Shown here: positions 43,896-52,661 of the stretch, piece after piece
How the letters are laid out: each line of letters opens with the position of its first letter
Position numbering within the stretch: the stretch's first letter is position 1
The notes under the pieces: generated by a model
Told to the model about the DNA's origin: nothing
The model's database searches: none
The model's input: the letters and a program-made list of their open reading frames with translations, nothing else
NCBI RefSeq assembly: GCF_000425145.1
Contig: NZ_AULF01000012.1
Span: 61,831 to 125,830, forward strand
Direction: 5' to 3'
DNA length: 64,000 bases
Source of the DNA: Pedobacter glucosidilyticus DSM 23534
GTDB taxonomy: Bacteria; Bacteroidota; Bacteroidia; Sphingobacteriales; Sphingobacteriaceae
Position numbers and translations under genes: made by a program

Positions 43896-44571
43896 CTACA
43901 AAAGCAATTTCATGATATTGCTGCTTCTGATACATTTCTGAGATGGTGCTATCATGCTCGCCATTAAGAGCTTCTTGCAAATTGAATATCCGAATATGGT
44001 CTTTATCTTGAGCTTCTAGTAGTATTTGGTTAAAATAAATTTTACTATGATAACTAGTTTCGTCTAAAAAAAGTAGTACCCAATGATGGGAAGAAATAGA
44101 AGGTGATATAAAAGCTTTTTCGCATTTTAGTGTTTCAAATACGTTTTTATACAAGAACCGTACTTCATTCATTTTAGCTAAATAAGCTGCTCTTCCGCCG
44201 TAGTATTTACCTGTTTTATCTAAAATAGTTTCTATAAAAAATTGCCAAGACTGCGTAAACGGAATATGTATCATACTGATGATACCATTTGGATAAAAAG
44301 CTATATTAAATTCTTTTTCATCATGCGCAATAGGAAATTCTACTTCATAAGTATTGTCATCATTTCTGTCTTTATTCAGATAGATAGTTAACACTTCTTT
44401 ATATCCGTTTTCTATCATGATTACTTCATCTGGTGTATTTTCTTGAATATCATAAAAGCATGCTTTAATGTTCCTTTCTAATGCAGTAGATAAACGCTTT
44501 AGAAATATTAAAGGCTCTGGATGATACAAGGGGCTTACACTATAAGCATAAAAAGATTTCCCTTCTGCCAT
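43885..44571 (-). CDS. Unknown protein, third gene of PLD-associated operon
   Basis: Not recognised. 228 residues, no signal peptide or membrane segment, so cytosolic. Visible are YAYSVSPLYHPEPLIFLKRL near the N-terminus, a strongly beta middle (IMIENGYKEVLTIYLNKD), the internal phrase GKYYGGRAAYLAKMNEVRFL and an acidic C-terminus. Its ATG shares one base with the stop of the preceding gene (TAATG), which implies translational coupling. With the two genes upstream it forms one tight operon next to a tRNA scar, so an accessory role (for example defence) is possible but not shown. Confidence 0.72.
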   Translation of the reverse strand: MAEGKSFYAYSVSPLYHPEPLIFLKRLSTALERNIKACFYDIQENTPDEVIMIENGYKEVLTIYLNKDRNDDNTYEVEFPIAHDEKEFNIAFYPNGIISMIHIPFTQSWQFFIETILDKTGKYYGGRAAYLAKMNEVRFLYKNVFETLKCEKAFISPSISSHHWVLLFLDETSYHSKIYFNQILLEAQDKDHIRIFNLQEALNGEHDSTISEMYQKQQYHEIAFVDAF

Positions 44572-45278
44572 TATATTTTAAACAAATTACTTTCGGATAT
44601 TTTAAAATCTTCTCGCTTCACCATGTGTGAAGATTTAAATTCTGGCTTCTTTTTACCGAGATAATTCAAATCCTCATCAAATATTTTCTCCCAATCATCC
44701 TCGTCTTTTCTATTTAAATCATACTCTCGAGTTGGTTTTAAATTTCTAATATCAAAATCTAAAAATTCATTTGGAGAAGCAAAACTATAAAAATAAGGAA
44801 TAACAAAATGGTCAGAATATTTGATAATCAGCATATTGCTGTGGTAACAATCTTTAATACCGCAAAAACAAACTTCTCGCATACCGTAGTAGGCATAGTT
44901 TTCAGGGATATTATCTATTAATGTTTGGGTAATTCCTGATTTTATAAGATGTTTAGTTACTTTTTTAAAGGTATTTCTTTTAATAGTTTCATCTAAAAAA
45001 TTTGGATGCTCATGTATCTCTTCTATCCTAGAGTTATGGTTATCAAAAAATGATAATTTTAGAAATCTTACTTTTTCTAATAGTTTATAAGGATGATTTC
45101 TTCTTAAATAAGTTGGAAAATCTATATTATTAGCATTTAAATTTGGGCAGATACATTCTTCAAAACTTTTATGTAAAATGGAATATTGTATAATTGCACC
45201 TTCAAATAGGTCTTCATCTTTTTGGAATGTTACTATCAGATTGTTTAGTTTGTTTTTTTCGTTTGGTAGTTGAGGCAT
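44571..45278 (-). CDS. Unknown protein with Cys/His cluster, second gene of PLD-associated operon
   Basis: Not recognised. 235 residues, soluble. It contains a Cys-rich spot, EVCFCGIKDCYHSN (CxC, then C and H, about residues 138-151), and an earlier ECICPN, which might bind a metal. The C-terminal third is charged (DEDDWEKIFDEDLNYLGKKK). Its start is one base after the stop of the upstream PLD-like gene, and its stop shares a base with the start of the downstream gene. This tight spacing indicates a single functional unit of three proteins. Confidence 0.72.
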   Translation of the reverse strand: MPQLPNEKNKLNNLIVTFQKDEDLFEGAIIQYSILHKSFEECICPNLNANNIDFPTYLRRNHPYKLLEKVRFLKLSFFDNHNSRIEEIHEHPNFLDETIKRNTFKKVTKHLIKSGITQTLIDNIPENYAYYGMREVCFCGIKDCYHSNMLIIKYSDHFVIPYFYSFASPNEFLDFDIRNLKPTREYDLNRKDEDDWEKIFDEDLNYLGKKKPEFKSSHMVKREDFKISESNLFKI

Positions 45279-45279
45279 A

Positions 45280-46123
45280 TTAAAATTTAAATTTAATTTT
45301 TGCTGCTCGCCAATTCTTTTTCAAAATTGGCGATTTATAACAGGTTTCTCCGTAGCTTTCTTCGCCAGTAAAATGGCAAAACTTTTCTTTGTATTCATCA
45401 TTACTAAAACGCATCCAGCTTTTAAAAGCTCCCTCAGCATACGGTTTTTTTACATTGAACGGTATGCTTACCCCAGTTCTTATACAAAATGCTGTAGATG
45501 GTTCAACTGTTTCAAAATTTTTATATCCAATTGGTTTAGCTCTTTCATAAAGTTCATCCATTTCATTTACTAAGATATTAGATGATATATATTCTTTATT
45601 AATACCGAGTAAGCCTGTTTTAAATTCTGGAGATTTATCAAATTTTAAAGTTGCTGTATCAATAACTTCATTAAAGAAAACATGAGCATCTAATTCCGGA
45701 TCATAATTGTTTAAAATCCTATCACTTATAGATGCTAATTTGCTTTTCACATCAATCATAATACCTACCTCAATATTATTATTTTGAGAATAGTCATATA
45801 AATTCATAGAAGTAAATATCGCTCTATCTTCACTTGCATAATATTTTGCATGTAATCTAGAAGAGTATCTTATTTCGATATTTTTAAATTGCTTAAAAAA
45901 TTCAAAGTCCTCCTTTAGTAAACTTTTATGTAATCCATCTTCATTTTTACCGAAAACAATGATAATACGTAGCTCTGGATAATTGATTTTGGTTAATAAA
46001 TCTCTTTTTAGCCTTTCATGTAACTTTATAAGGCGAAATCATAATTAGATACTTATCAGCATCTCTTATTAAGTATTCTAATTCTACATTAATTTGGTTA
46101 TCTGCTATAAATTTGATTGCCAT
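45280..46123 (-). pseudogene. PLD-like (HKD) nuclease-family gene broken by a frameshift
   Basis: The product belongs to the phospholipase D-like superfamily: a region with SPY then LHERLKRDLL, and the HKD-type motif RLHAKYYASEDRAIFTSMNL followed by NNNIEVGIMID. The C-terminal part has FCHFTGEESYGETCYKSPIL. From the ATG at 46123 the first 35 codons read through KYLIMISPY and then hit a TGA at 46016-46018. In another frame the protein continues from LHERLKR to the stop at 45280. Adding two bases at about 46026-46032 (TA short of the usual SPYIKLHERL) restores one frame of about 280 codons. It is first gene of an operon with two unknown proteins. A real disruption or a sequencing error are both possible. 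Confidence 0.75.
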
Positions 46124-46142
46124 TATTTAATTAGTTTAATTT

Positions 46143-46168
46143 GGGTTCGAGTCCCTTCTTCCGCACCA
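46143..46168 (+). other. 3' end fragment of a tRNA, probable attachment-site scar
   Basis: The 26 bases hold the T-loop GGGTTCGAGTCCC, then CTTCCGC, discriminator A and CCA, exactly a tRNA 3' end, with no 5' part upstream. The T-stem cannot close with the bases to its left (TT opposite TT). An intact version would have a GCGGAAG acceptor strand; tRNA-Leu is a possible source but not certain. Fragments like this are left where elements integrate into tRNA genes. Confidence 0.75.
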
Positions 46169-46186
46169 TTCTTAAAAATCTATCCC

Positions 46187-47371
46187 CTAAACCTCTAAAA
46201 CCCTATCAATTTTCACCATTAAATCAGCCGTTTTGGTTAAGGCTACAATCATTTTTTGGTAATGTAAAATATCCTCAAAACTTAATGCCCTGCCTTTACG
46301 GTCTTTTAGCCATTTTTGGGCTGGTTGGTAGCTGCCTATGTAAAACTCCCAAGCTATTTTGGGTACTTTATCAAAATATTGGGTTGGGTTGATGTAAACT
46401 CTTCCGACCTCTCTTACCCCTTTCGAGGGAGGTAAGTTTGCAAACGTAGGTTTCTCTACCACATTATCTCCGTCTACAGGGTATTGGGTTATGTAATTTT
46501 CTACTTCTGGACTTTCTAATAAATGTAGTGCTCTTAGTTTGCCACCATAGTCTTTAACCCTAAAAAACATTATTTTACTTTTAGGGAAGGGAACTCGTGG
46601 GAAATCTATTTTTAAAAATTCTTTATATTTCTCTCGGTAATTTGGACTATGTAATACTCCATAAATATAATCTAGTAAATCTAAAGGCCCAAAGTACCAA
46701 GGCAAACCCTCCAAATATTCTTCTAAGATTACATTCCGCTCCGGCTCGAAATTAATATCCAAATGCTTTGTAATTTGGTTTACAATATCCATATTTAAAT
46801 TAGGCACCCGGTTTTGGCTTTCGCCGATGCTTAACTGGCCGCTAGTTTCTGGGTAAAGGTAGAGAGGGAAAGTTAAACCCGCACCAAATTGTCCCGCTGT
46901 ACCTGTAAAGTTTATATCAGTTAGCCCTTTCGTTACAAAAAAACCAAACTGACCTGTAACAGCTTGTCTTGGAAGTAATAATCCTAGATTTTCTTTTAAC
47001 ATATTTCTCATTATAGAGAATCTATGTCTCACTACTTTTTTAAGATCATAATTTATATTTTGTATATCAAAAGGTCTATAGTAATAAACTTCATTATGTT
47101 CTAAAAATTTTTCGCTACTTATCAAATTTTTATCATCATGTGTCTTGATACCACTCGTATAAATATTGAATAAATCACTACATTTAAATCCCTTATCATA
47201 ATTATCAATCTCATCAAAATCCTTCTTAACAAAAAAATAATTGGGTTCTTCCAAGTCTAGCTCTTTCCACTCTATACTCTCCAAAGAATTTTCATTCAAG
47301 AAATTGTATTTGTCATCACGTTAGCCGTAAAGGTCAAAATGAAATACTTGGGCTAATTTATCTTTACTCAT
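46187..47371 (-). pseudogene. 5'-truncated, stop-interrupted DNA methyltransferase of a restriction-modification system
   Basis: The 370-residue open part (47299-46187) matches the C-terminal target-recognition region of large type ISP/IIG-like adenine methyltransferases: EPNYFFVKKDFDE, EVYYYRPFDIQ, LLPRQAVTGQFG, LDYIYGVLHSPNYREKY and IDFPRVPFPKSKIMF. Upstream in the same frame, from an ATG at 47371 overlapping the DUF1016 stop, runs MSKDKLAQVFHFDLYG, then TAA at 47321-47323 where relatives have Lys, then RDDKYNFLNENSLES. The catalytic half with the NPPY motif, several hundred residues, is absent. The gene is therefore a decayed remnant, probably inactive. Confidence 0.85.
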
Positions 47372-48383
47372 TTGGTGTATTTCTTAGGTTTAGTAAGGCT
47401 TTTTCGCGTTCTATTTCTGCAATTAATTCTTCCTCGGTAGGTAAATAAGGCAAATATTTGGTAGCAAAAAGTTGCTTATTTTCTGCCAGTACAGAGTATT
47501 TAGCTATGGTTTTATCAGTCTCGGTACATAATAAAATACCAATAGTTGGGTTATCTGTGGTTTGCTTTTTTAAATCGTTATACATACGCACATACATATC
47601 TAGTTGCCCCACATCCTGATGCGTAATTTTTGTGGTTTTGATATCTATAATGACAAAGCATTTTAAAATGTAGTTGTAAAACACCAAATCGATATAAAAA
47701 TCGCTAGTTTCTGTTCTTACCAATTGTTGGCGCTCTACAAAAGCGAACCCCTTACCTAGCTCTAAAATAAACTTTTGTAAATTATCAATTAACGAGCTTT
47801 CCAAAGCTTGTTCTGTATAACCTAAATTATTAGGAAGGTTTAAAAATTCTAAAACAGCTGGGCTTTTTATAAATTCAAAAGCATCTTGTTGTAGAGATTG
47901 CGTTTTTTCTTGCATTTCTGCTTCAACAGGTTCTTTTACTTGAGATGATAAAAGCCTATGGTAATATAAGGTAGAAATATTTCTATCTAAAGTGCGTACA
48001 CTCCACATATTTTGTGCTGCTTCTTCTAAATAATACTGCCTGGCATTGGTGTCATTTACTCGCATAATGCGCTGAAAATGAGACCAACTTAATTGTGCGG
48101 ACAGTGTTCGCACTATTTGAAATTGAGGAAAGCAAAGGTAAAACTGTCTTATTTCCCATAAAGTTCTCGCACTAAAGCCTTTTCCAAACTCTTTAGTAAG
48201 TTCAATAGCAACATTTTTAATAATTTCTTTACCGTAACCAGCTCTATCCTTTCCATTCTGCTCTTCTAAAACAATCTTCTCGCCTATTCTCCAATAAGCT
48301 TCTACCATAGCTGTGTTTATAGCTTGGTAGCTCCTTTGCCTTGCTTGAGCTAAAATTTGTTTTATCTCTTGTATGTATTGCAT
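47364..48383 (-). CDS. DUF1016 / YhcG-family PDDEXK nuclease
   Basis: 339 residues, intact. The N-terminal DUF1016 domain (about 1-150: RSYQAINTAMVEAYWRIGEK, ERTLWEIRQFYLCFP-like region) is followed by the YhcG nuclease domain (about 170-320). The active site is TSDFYIDLVFYN and CFVIIDIKTTK (Asp ... Asp-x-Lys), then GQLDMYVRMYN. Genes of this family often sit inside restriction-modification operons, and here it precedes and slightly overlaps the decayed methyltransferase. It is the only seemingly intact part of that system. No toxin-antitoxin partner is visible. Confidence 0.93.
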   Translation of the reverse strand: MQYIQEIKQILAQARQRSYQAINTAMVEAYWRIGEKIVLEEQNGKDRAGYGKEIIKNVAIELTKEFGKGFSARTLWEIRQFYLCFPQFQIVRTLSAQLSWSHFQRIMRVNDTNARQYYLEEAAQNMWSVRTLDRNISTLYYHRLLSSQVKEPVEAEMQEKTQSLQQDAFEFIKSPAVLEFLNLPNNLGYTEQALESSLIDNLQKFILELGKGFAFVERQQLVRTETSDFYIDLVFYNYILKCFVIIDIKTTKITHQDVGQLDMYVRMYNDLKKQTTDNPTIGILLCTETDKTIAKYSVLAENKQLFATKYLPYLPTEEELIAEIEREKALLNLRNTPNE

Positions 48384-48668
48384 AAATTATCAAAAACTGA
48401 ATTTTCTGGCAGTATCATGTAGTAATGATGAATTTTATTTGAATCTTAATAAGCCAATTTTTAAATCATCCTAGGCCTATTCTAGTCCAATAACATCCAA
48501 TATTAATGAAATTCTGTTGCTTAAAATAGCTTTTTAAGAAAATAAATGAAGTAAGAAGTTAATAGATAGGGAAACGTTAATATGACAGCAATTTAACCTA
48601 AAAACTTAATCACTCGCCTTACAAACTTTTAACTTTATCAATCGTTAAATAACCAAACATTTGCAGCA

Positions 48669-49766
48669 ATGAGAGGATACGGGTTTTCTAAATTTTCTGA
48701 AGAAGAATTGCCTAGAGGTGGGTTTGAACAACTGCTTAAGCTTTTTCTTGAACTTCTAAACTATACCGCCGGAGACGCCAACGAAGCTTTGGCTTGGCTT
48801 AACGAGTTGGATAAGCAACATAAGCTTACCAATAACGATTACGGCATGGGCGATTTTATTGAAGACCTCAAAAATAAAGGTTACTTAAGTGATGATGACC
48901 CAAAAGGTGGTTTTAATATTACTGCAAAGACCGAGCAAACCATCAGGAAATCTGCCTTGGAAGAAATTTTTGGTAAGCTTAAAAAATCTGGAAAAGGTAA
49001 CCACAATACCAGTAGCTCTGGCAGCGGAGAAGAGAAAAATGCCGATAGAAGAGAATATCAATTTGGCGATAGTTTAGACCAGATTGATATGACCAGCTCT
49101 ATCCATAATGCGCAAATCAACCATGGCATCAACGATTTTATGATGACCGAGAAAGATTTAGAAGTAGAGGAAAGAGATTATAAAACTCTTACTTCTACAG
49201 TCTTGATGATAGACATATCACACTCCATGATTTTATATGGTGAAGACCGTATTACACCAGCAAAAAAGGTGGCTATGGCGCTGGCAGAGCTCATCAGTAC
49301 TAAATATCCTAAAGATACCTTAGATATTGTTGTTTTTGGTAACGATGCATGGCCTATCAGTATTAAAGATTTGCCTTATTTACAGGTTGGTCCTTACCAT
49401 ACCAATACTTATGCAGGTTTAGAATTGGCTACCGATATTTTACGCAGAAGAAAAACACATAATAAACAAATCTTCATGATTACAGACGGGAAACCAACCT
49501 GTTTAAAAGAAGGTTTAAAATATTATAAAAATAGCATTGGCTTAGATAGAAAGGTGATTAACAAAACCTTAACCATGGCAGCACAGTGTAAAAAATTAAA
49601 TATCCCTATCACCACTTTTATGATCGCCCGCGACCCTTACTTACAACAGTTTGTAAGACAATTTACAGAAGTAAACGGCGGCAGAGCTTTTTACAGTTCT
49701 TTAAAAGGTTTAGGCGAATACATATTTGAAGATTATATCAAAAACAGAAGAAGAACAGTAAGGTAG
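48669..49766 (+). CDS. VWA-domain protein paired with a MoxR/chelatase-type ATPase
   Basis: 365 residues. The first 150 are a poorly defined helical and charged part with a low-complexity Ser/Gly stretch (about 110-120). A von Willebrand factor A domain follows (about 170-350), with the MIDAS motif MIDISHSM (DxSxS, about 179) and the later metal-site Asp in ITDGKPT. No signal peptide or membrane segment, so cytosolic. VWA proteins paired with AAA ATPases, as with magnesium/cobalt chelatases and MoxR systems, work as metal-insertion or protein-remodelling pairs. The ATPase gene follows after 142 bp. Confidence 0.9.
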   Translation: MRGYGFSKFSEEELPRGGFEQLLKLFLELLNYTAGDANEALAWLNELDKQHKLTNNDYGMGDFIEDLKNKGYLSDDDPKGGFNITAKTEQTIRKSALEEIFGKLKKSGKGNHNTSSSGSGEEKNADRREYQFGDSLDQIDMTSSIHNAQINHGINDFMMTEKDLEVEERDYKTLTSTVLMIDISHSMILYGEDRITPAKKVAMALAELISTKYPKDTLDIVVFGNDAWPISIKDLPYLQVGPYHTNTYAGLELATDILRRRKTHNKQIFMITDGKPTCLKEGLKYYKNSIGLDRKVINKTLTMAAQCKKLNIPITTFMIARDPYLQQFVRQFTEVNGGRAFYSSLKGLGEYIFEDYIKNRRRTVR

Positions 49767-49908
49767 ATGGTTGATAGTAATTGGTGGATGGATTAGTTCA
49801 TTAGTCAATGGACTATGGACAATAAGCGATGGTCAATGGTTAATAGATAAAAAACCATGCAAAGCCTAACCAACTAACCAACTAAAACCTAACAAACTAA
49901 AAAAAAAC
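49767..49908 (+). repeat. Low-complexity linker between VWA and ATPase genes
   Basis: No gene. The first half has degenerate ATGGTTGATAGT / CAATGGTTAATAG-like units, the second half AACCAACT / AACCTAAC-like units. These resemble the simple interspersed sequences seen between genes in this group. The role is not known. Confidence 0.5.
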
Positions 49909-51390
49909 ATGACAACATTAGGAGAACTAAAAAAATCAGAATACAAGAGCAGATCCATTAAGGAAGAGTTAAGAGAGAATCTTATTAAAAGATTAAAAAG
50001 TAAGGATTTAGGTTTTGAAGGCATCATTGGTTTTGAAGATACCGTTCTGCCTGATTTACAAACGGCTATATTAAGCAGACATAATATTTTGTTATTAGGT
50101 TTAAGAGGACAAGCAAAAACGCGTATTGCCCGCTTAATGGTTAACCTGTTAGATGAATATGTACCTTATATTGTAGGTTCTGATTTGTATGACGACCCAT
50201 TGAACCCTATCAGTTGGTTTGGTAAACATACCGTAGAGACCATGGGCGATGATACACCCATCGCTTGGTTACACCGTAACGATAGGTATACAGAAAAATT
50301 GGCCACGCCAGATGTTACCGTTGCAGATTTAATTGGTGATGTTGACCCTATTAAAGCTGCTACGCAGAAATTAAATTATTCTGATGAAAGAGTAATCCAT
50401 TTCGGACTAATCCCGAGAGCGCATAGAAGCATCTTCGTGATTAATGAATTGCCAGATTTACAAGCCCGTATTCAAGTAGCCTTATTCAATATCCTTCAAG
50501 AAAAAGATATACAGATAAGAGGTTTTAAATTACGCTTACCGCTTGATGTGCAGTTTGTATTTACAGCCAACCCAGAGGATTATACCAACCGTGGATCTAT
50601 TGTAACGCCTTTAAAAGACCGTATAGAGAGTCAGATTTTAACACATTACCCTAAATCTGTAGAAATATCAAGAAAGATAACTCAGCAAGAAGCTGCCCTT
50701 ACAGATGAACAACGTTTGATAGAGGCAGACGGCCTAGTAAAAGATTTGGTAGAGCAAATAGCTTTTGAAGCTAGAAATTCTGAATATATAGATAAAAAAT
50801 CTGGCGTATCGGCTCGTTTAACCATTTCTGCTTATGAGAATTTAATCTCGCATGCAGAAAGAAGAATGCTGCTGAATGATGAAAAATCTACTTTTGTACG
50901 CATTACAGATTTTTTGGGCGTTATACCAGCCATCACCGGAAAAATAGAATTGGTTTATGAGGGCGAGTTGGAAGGCCCAGCAAAAGTGGCTAACATCCTA
51001 ATTGGTAAGGCTATACGTACTTTATTAGCTACTTATTTCCCAGATCCGGAGAAGATGAAAAAATCTAAAACCGGAAATTTATATGCAGAAATCATCAATT
51101 GGTTTAGTGCGGGTAATACCATCCATATTTTAGACCATTTAACGCAGAAAGAATACGAAAAACAATTAAACAGCGTTCCTGGCTTGAAAGATTTAGTAAA
51201 GAAAATACATCCATCCTTAAGTAAAAACCAACATCTTTTATTGATGGAATTTGTTTTACATGGTTTGGCCGAATTTTCTTTAATTAGCAAAGGCTTTTTA
51301 GAAACTGGTTTTGAGTTTAAAGATATGTTTAACAGCTTATTCACTGCCGAGTTTGAAGACGATGAAGAAGATTATGATGATAATTATTAA
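49909..51390 (+). CDS. MoxR/BchI-type AAA+ ATPase
   Basis: 493-residue ATPase. The Walker A is a variant, LLLGLRGQAKTRIARLM (about residues 60-76), and the Walker B / sensor region is NELPDLQARIQVALFNILQE. A beta-hairpin insert IQIRGFKLRLPLD and the sensor VFTANPEDYTNRG follow, as in magnesium-chelatase BchI subunits. The C-terminus is helical and acidic (DDEEDYDDNY). It pairs with the VWA gene upstream, as in chelatase or MoxR-like remodelling machines. No porphyrin or cobalamin genes are near, so metal insertion is not established. A metallophosphoesterase gene starts 7 bp downstream. Confidence 0.93.
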   Translation: MTTLGELKKSEYKSRSIKEELRENLIKRLKSKDLGFEGIIGFEDTVLPDLQTAILSRHNILLLGLRGQAKTRIARLMVNLLDEYVPYIVGSDLYDDPLNPISWFGKHTVETMGDDTPIAWLHRNDRYTEKLATPDVTVADLIGDVDPIKAATQKLNYSDERVIHFGLIPRAHRSIFVINELPDLQARIQVALFNILQEKDIQIRGFKLRLPLDVQFVFTANPEDYTNRGSIVTPLKDRIESQILTHYPKSVEISRKITQQEAALTDEQRLIEADGLVKDLVEQIAFEARNSEYIDKKSGVSARLTISAYENLISHAERRMLLNDEKSTFVRITDFLGVIPAITGKIELVYEGELEGPAKVANILIGKAIRTLLATYFPDPEKMKKSKTGNLYAEIINWFSAGNTIHILDHLTQKEYEKQLNSVPGLKDLVKKIHPSLSKNQHLLLMEFVLHGLAEFSLISKGFLETGFEFKDMFNSLFTAEFEDDEEDYDDNY

Positions 51391-51397
51391 CAATTAA

Positions 51398-52645
51398 ATG
51401 GGCAGAATATATTCTTTAATCATCATTTCCATTTTATTAGTGGTTTTTGATGTGTATATCTATAATGCAATTCGCAGTATTTTTCCAAACTGGTCTGACA
51501 AAAAGAAAAAAAGATTCAAAAATATCTGGTGGGGTTATACCATCATTTTATTGATTGGGGTTTTCATATCCATATTTTTCAATATCAAATTAGGTATACG
51601 CTCGGTTACTTTGGTAGCGTTTTTCTTAACCTTCGTCAGTAAGTTTTTCTTCATCCCTATTTTATTGATAGATGATTTTAGAAGGCTCATCATTTGGTTT
51701 AAAAGAAAATCAAATAAAAAAGAAGTTGCTGTTGAAAACACCCAAAGCGAAAGTAACATCAGTAGGTCTGAGTTTTTGGTAAAAACAGGTATGGCCGTTG
51801 CAGCTATTCCTTTTGGTACATTAAGTTGGGGTATTGCTTCTGGCGCACATGATTATCGCATTAAAAGACAAACTTTAATCTTACCAAATTTGCCTAAAGC
51901 TTTCGATGGTATTAAAATAGCGCAACTTTCTGATATACACTCGGGTAGCTTTTACAATAAAAAAGCAGTTTTGGGCGGTGTAGAAATGTTGCTGAATGAA
52001 AAACCAGATATTGCTTTCTTTACCGGCGATTTGGTAAACGGAAAAGCATCAGAACTTAGAGATTATCAGGATATTTTCTCAAAAGTGAAAGCCCCTTTAG
52101 GAGTATTCTCTTGCTTGGGCAACCATGATTATGGCATGTATGAAAAATGGCCATCACAAGCAGCACAAGACAAAAACCATCAAGACATTATCAAAAGCCA
52201 TAAAAACATGGGTTGGGATTTATTGATAAACGAGAATCGCAGAATTAAAGTGGATAACGAAGAGATAGGGATTTTAGGGATAGAAAACTGGGGTGCTGGA
52301 CGTTTTCCGAAATTTGGAAAGATGGAAGAAGCTGTAAAAAACACTGATGACTTAGCGGTTAAATTGCTACTTTCTCACGACCCATCACACTGGAAAGCAC
52401 AGGTCTTAAAAGATTATCCTCAAATAGATGTGATGTTCTCTGGACATACCCATGGCTCGCAATTTGGAATTGATACAGGAGATTTCCAATGGAGCCCCGT
52501 TCAGTATATTTATGAACAATGGAAAGGCTTATACCAGGAAAATAACCAACAACTATATGTTAACGTAGGCTTTGGTTTTATTGGATACCCAGGTAGGGTT
52601 GGAATGTTACCCGAAATCACGATATTTGAATTGAAGAGTGCTTAA
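51398..52645 (+). CDS. Membrane-anchored metallophosphoesterase (YaeI-like)
   Basis: 415 residues. Three membrane helices fill the first 105 residues, then a further hydrophobic stretch (about 127-145). The calcineurin-like domain (about 160-410) has all five motifs: LSDIHSGSF (DxH), FFTGDLV (GD), LGNHDYG (GNHD), LLSHDPSHW and SGHTHGSQ (GHTH). It should bind two metals and hydrolyse a phosphoester facing the periplasm; the substrate (a lipid or nucleotide) is unknown. It begins 7 bp after the AAA gene. Confidence 0.95.
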   Translation: MGRIYSLIIISILLVVFDVYIYNAIRSIFPNWSDKKKKRFKNIWWGYTIILLIGVFISIFFNIKLGIRSVTLVAFFLTFVSKFFFIPILLIDDFRRLIIWFKRKSNKKEVAVENTQSESNISRSEFLVKTGMAVAAIPFGTLSWGIASGAHDYRIKRQTLILPNLPKAFDGIKIAQLSDIHSGSFYNKKAVLGGVEMLLNEKPDIAFFTGDLVNGKASELRDYQDIFSKVKAPLGVFSCLGNHDYGMYEKWPSQAAQDKNHQDIIKSHKNMGWDLLINENRRIKVDNEEIGILGIENWGAGRFPKFGKMEEAVKNTDDLAVKLLLSHDPSHWKAQVLKDYPQIDVMFSGHTHGSQFGIDTGDFQWSPVQYIYEQWKGLYQENNQQLYVNVGFGFIGYPGRVGMLPEITIFELKSA

Positions 52646-52655
52646 AAAAAGCACT
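52637..52655. repeat. Stem-loop at the metallophosphoesterase stop codon
   Basis: AGTGCTT-AAAAA-AAGCACT, a 7-bp stem over the stop codon, 7 bp before the UbiA-like start. It could attenuate transcription or translation, but lacks a T-run. Confidence 0.45.
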
Positions 52656-52661
52656 AAAACG

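Noticed and set aside
46141..46392. 83-codon plus-strand frame starting in the tRNA fragment
   Set aside because: Begins with a TTG inside the tRNA remnant and runs antisense to the methyltransferase remnant.
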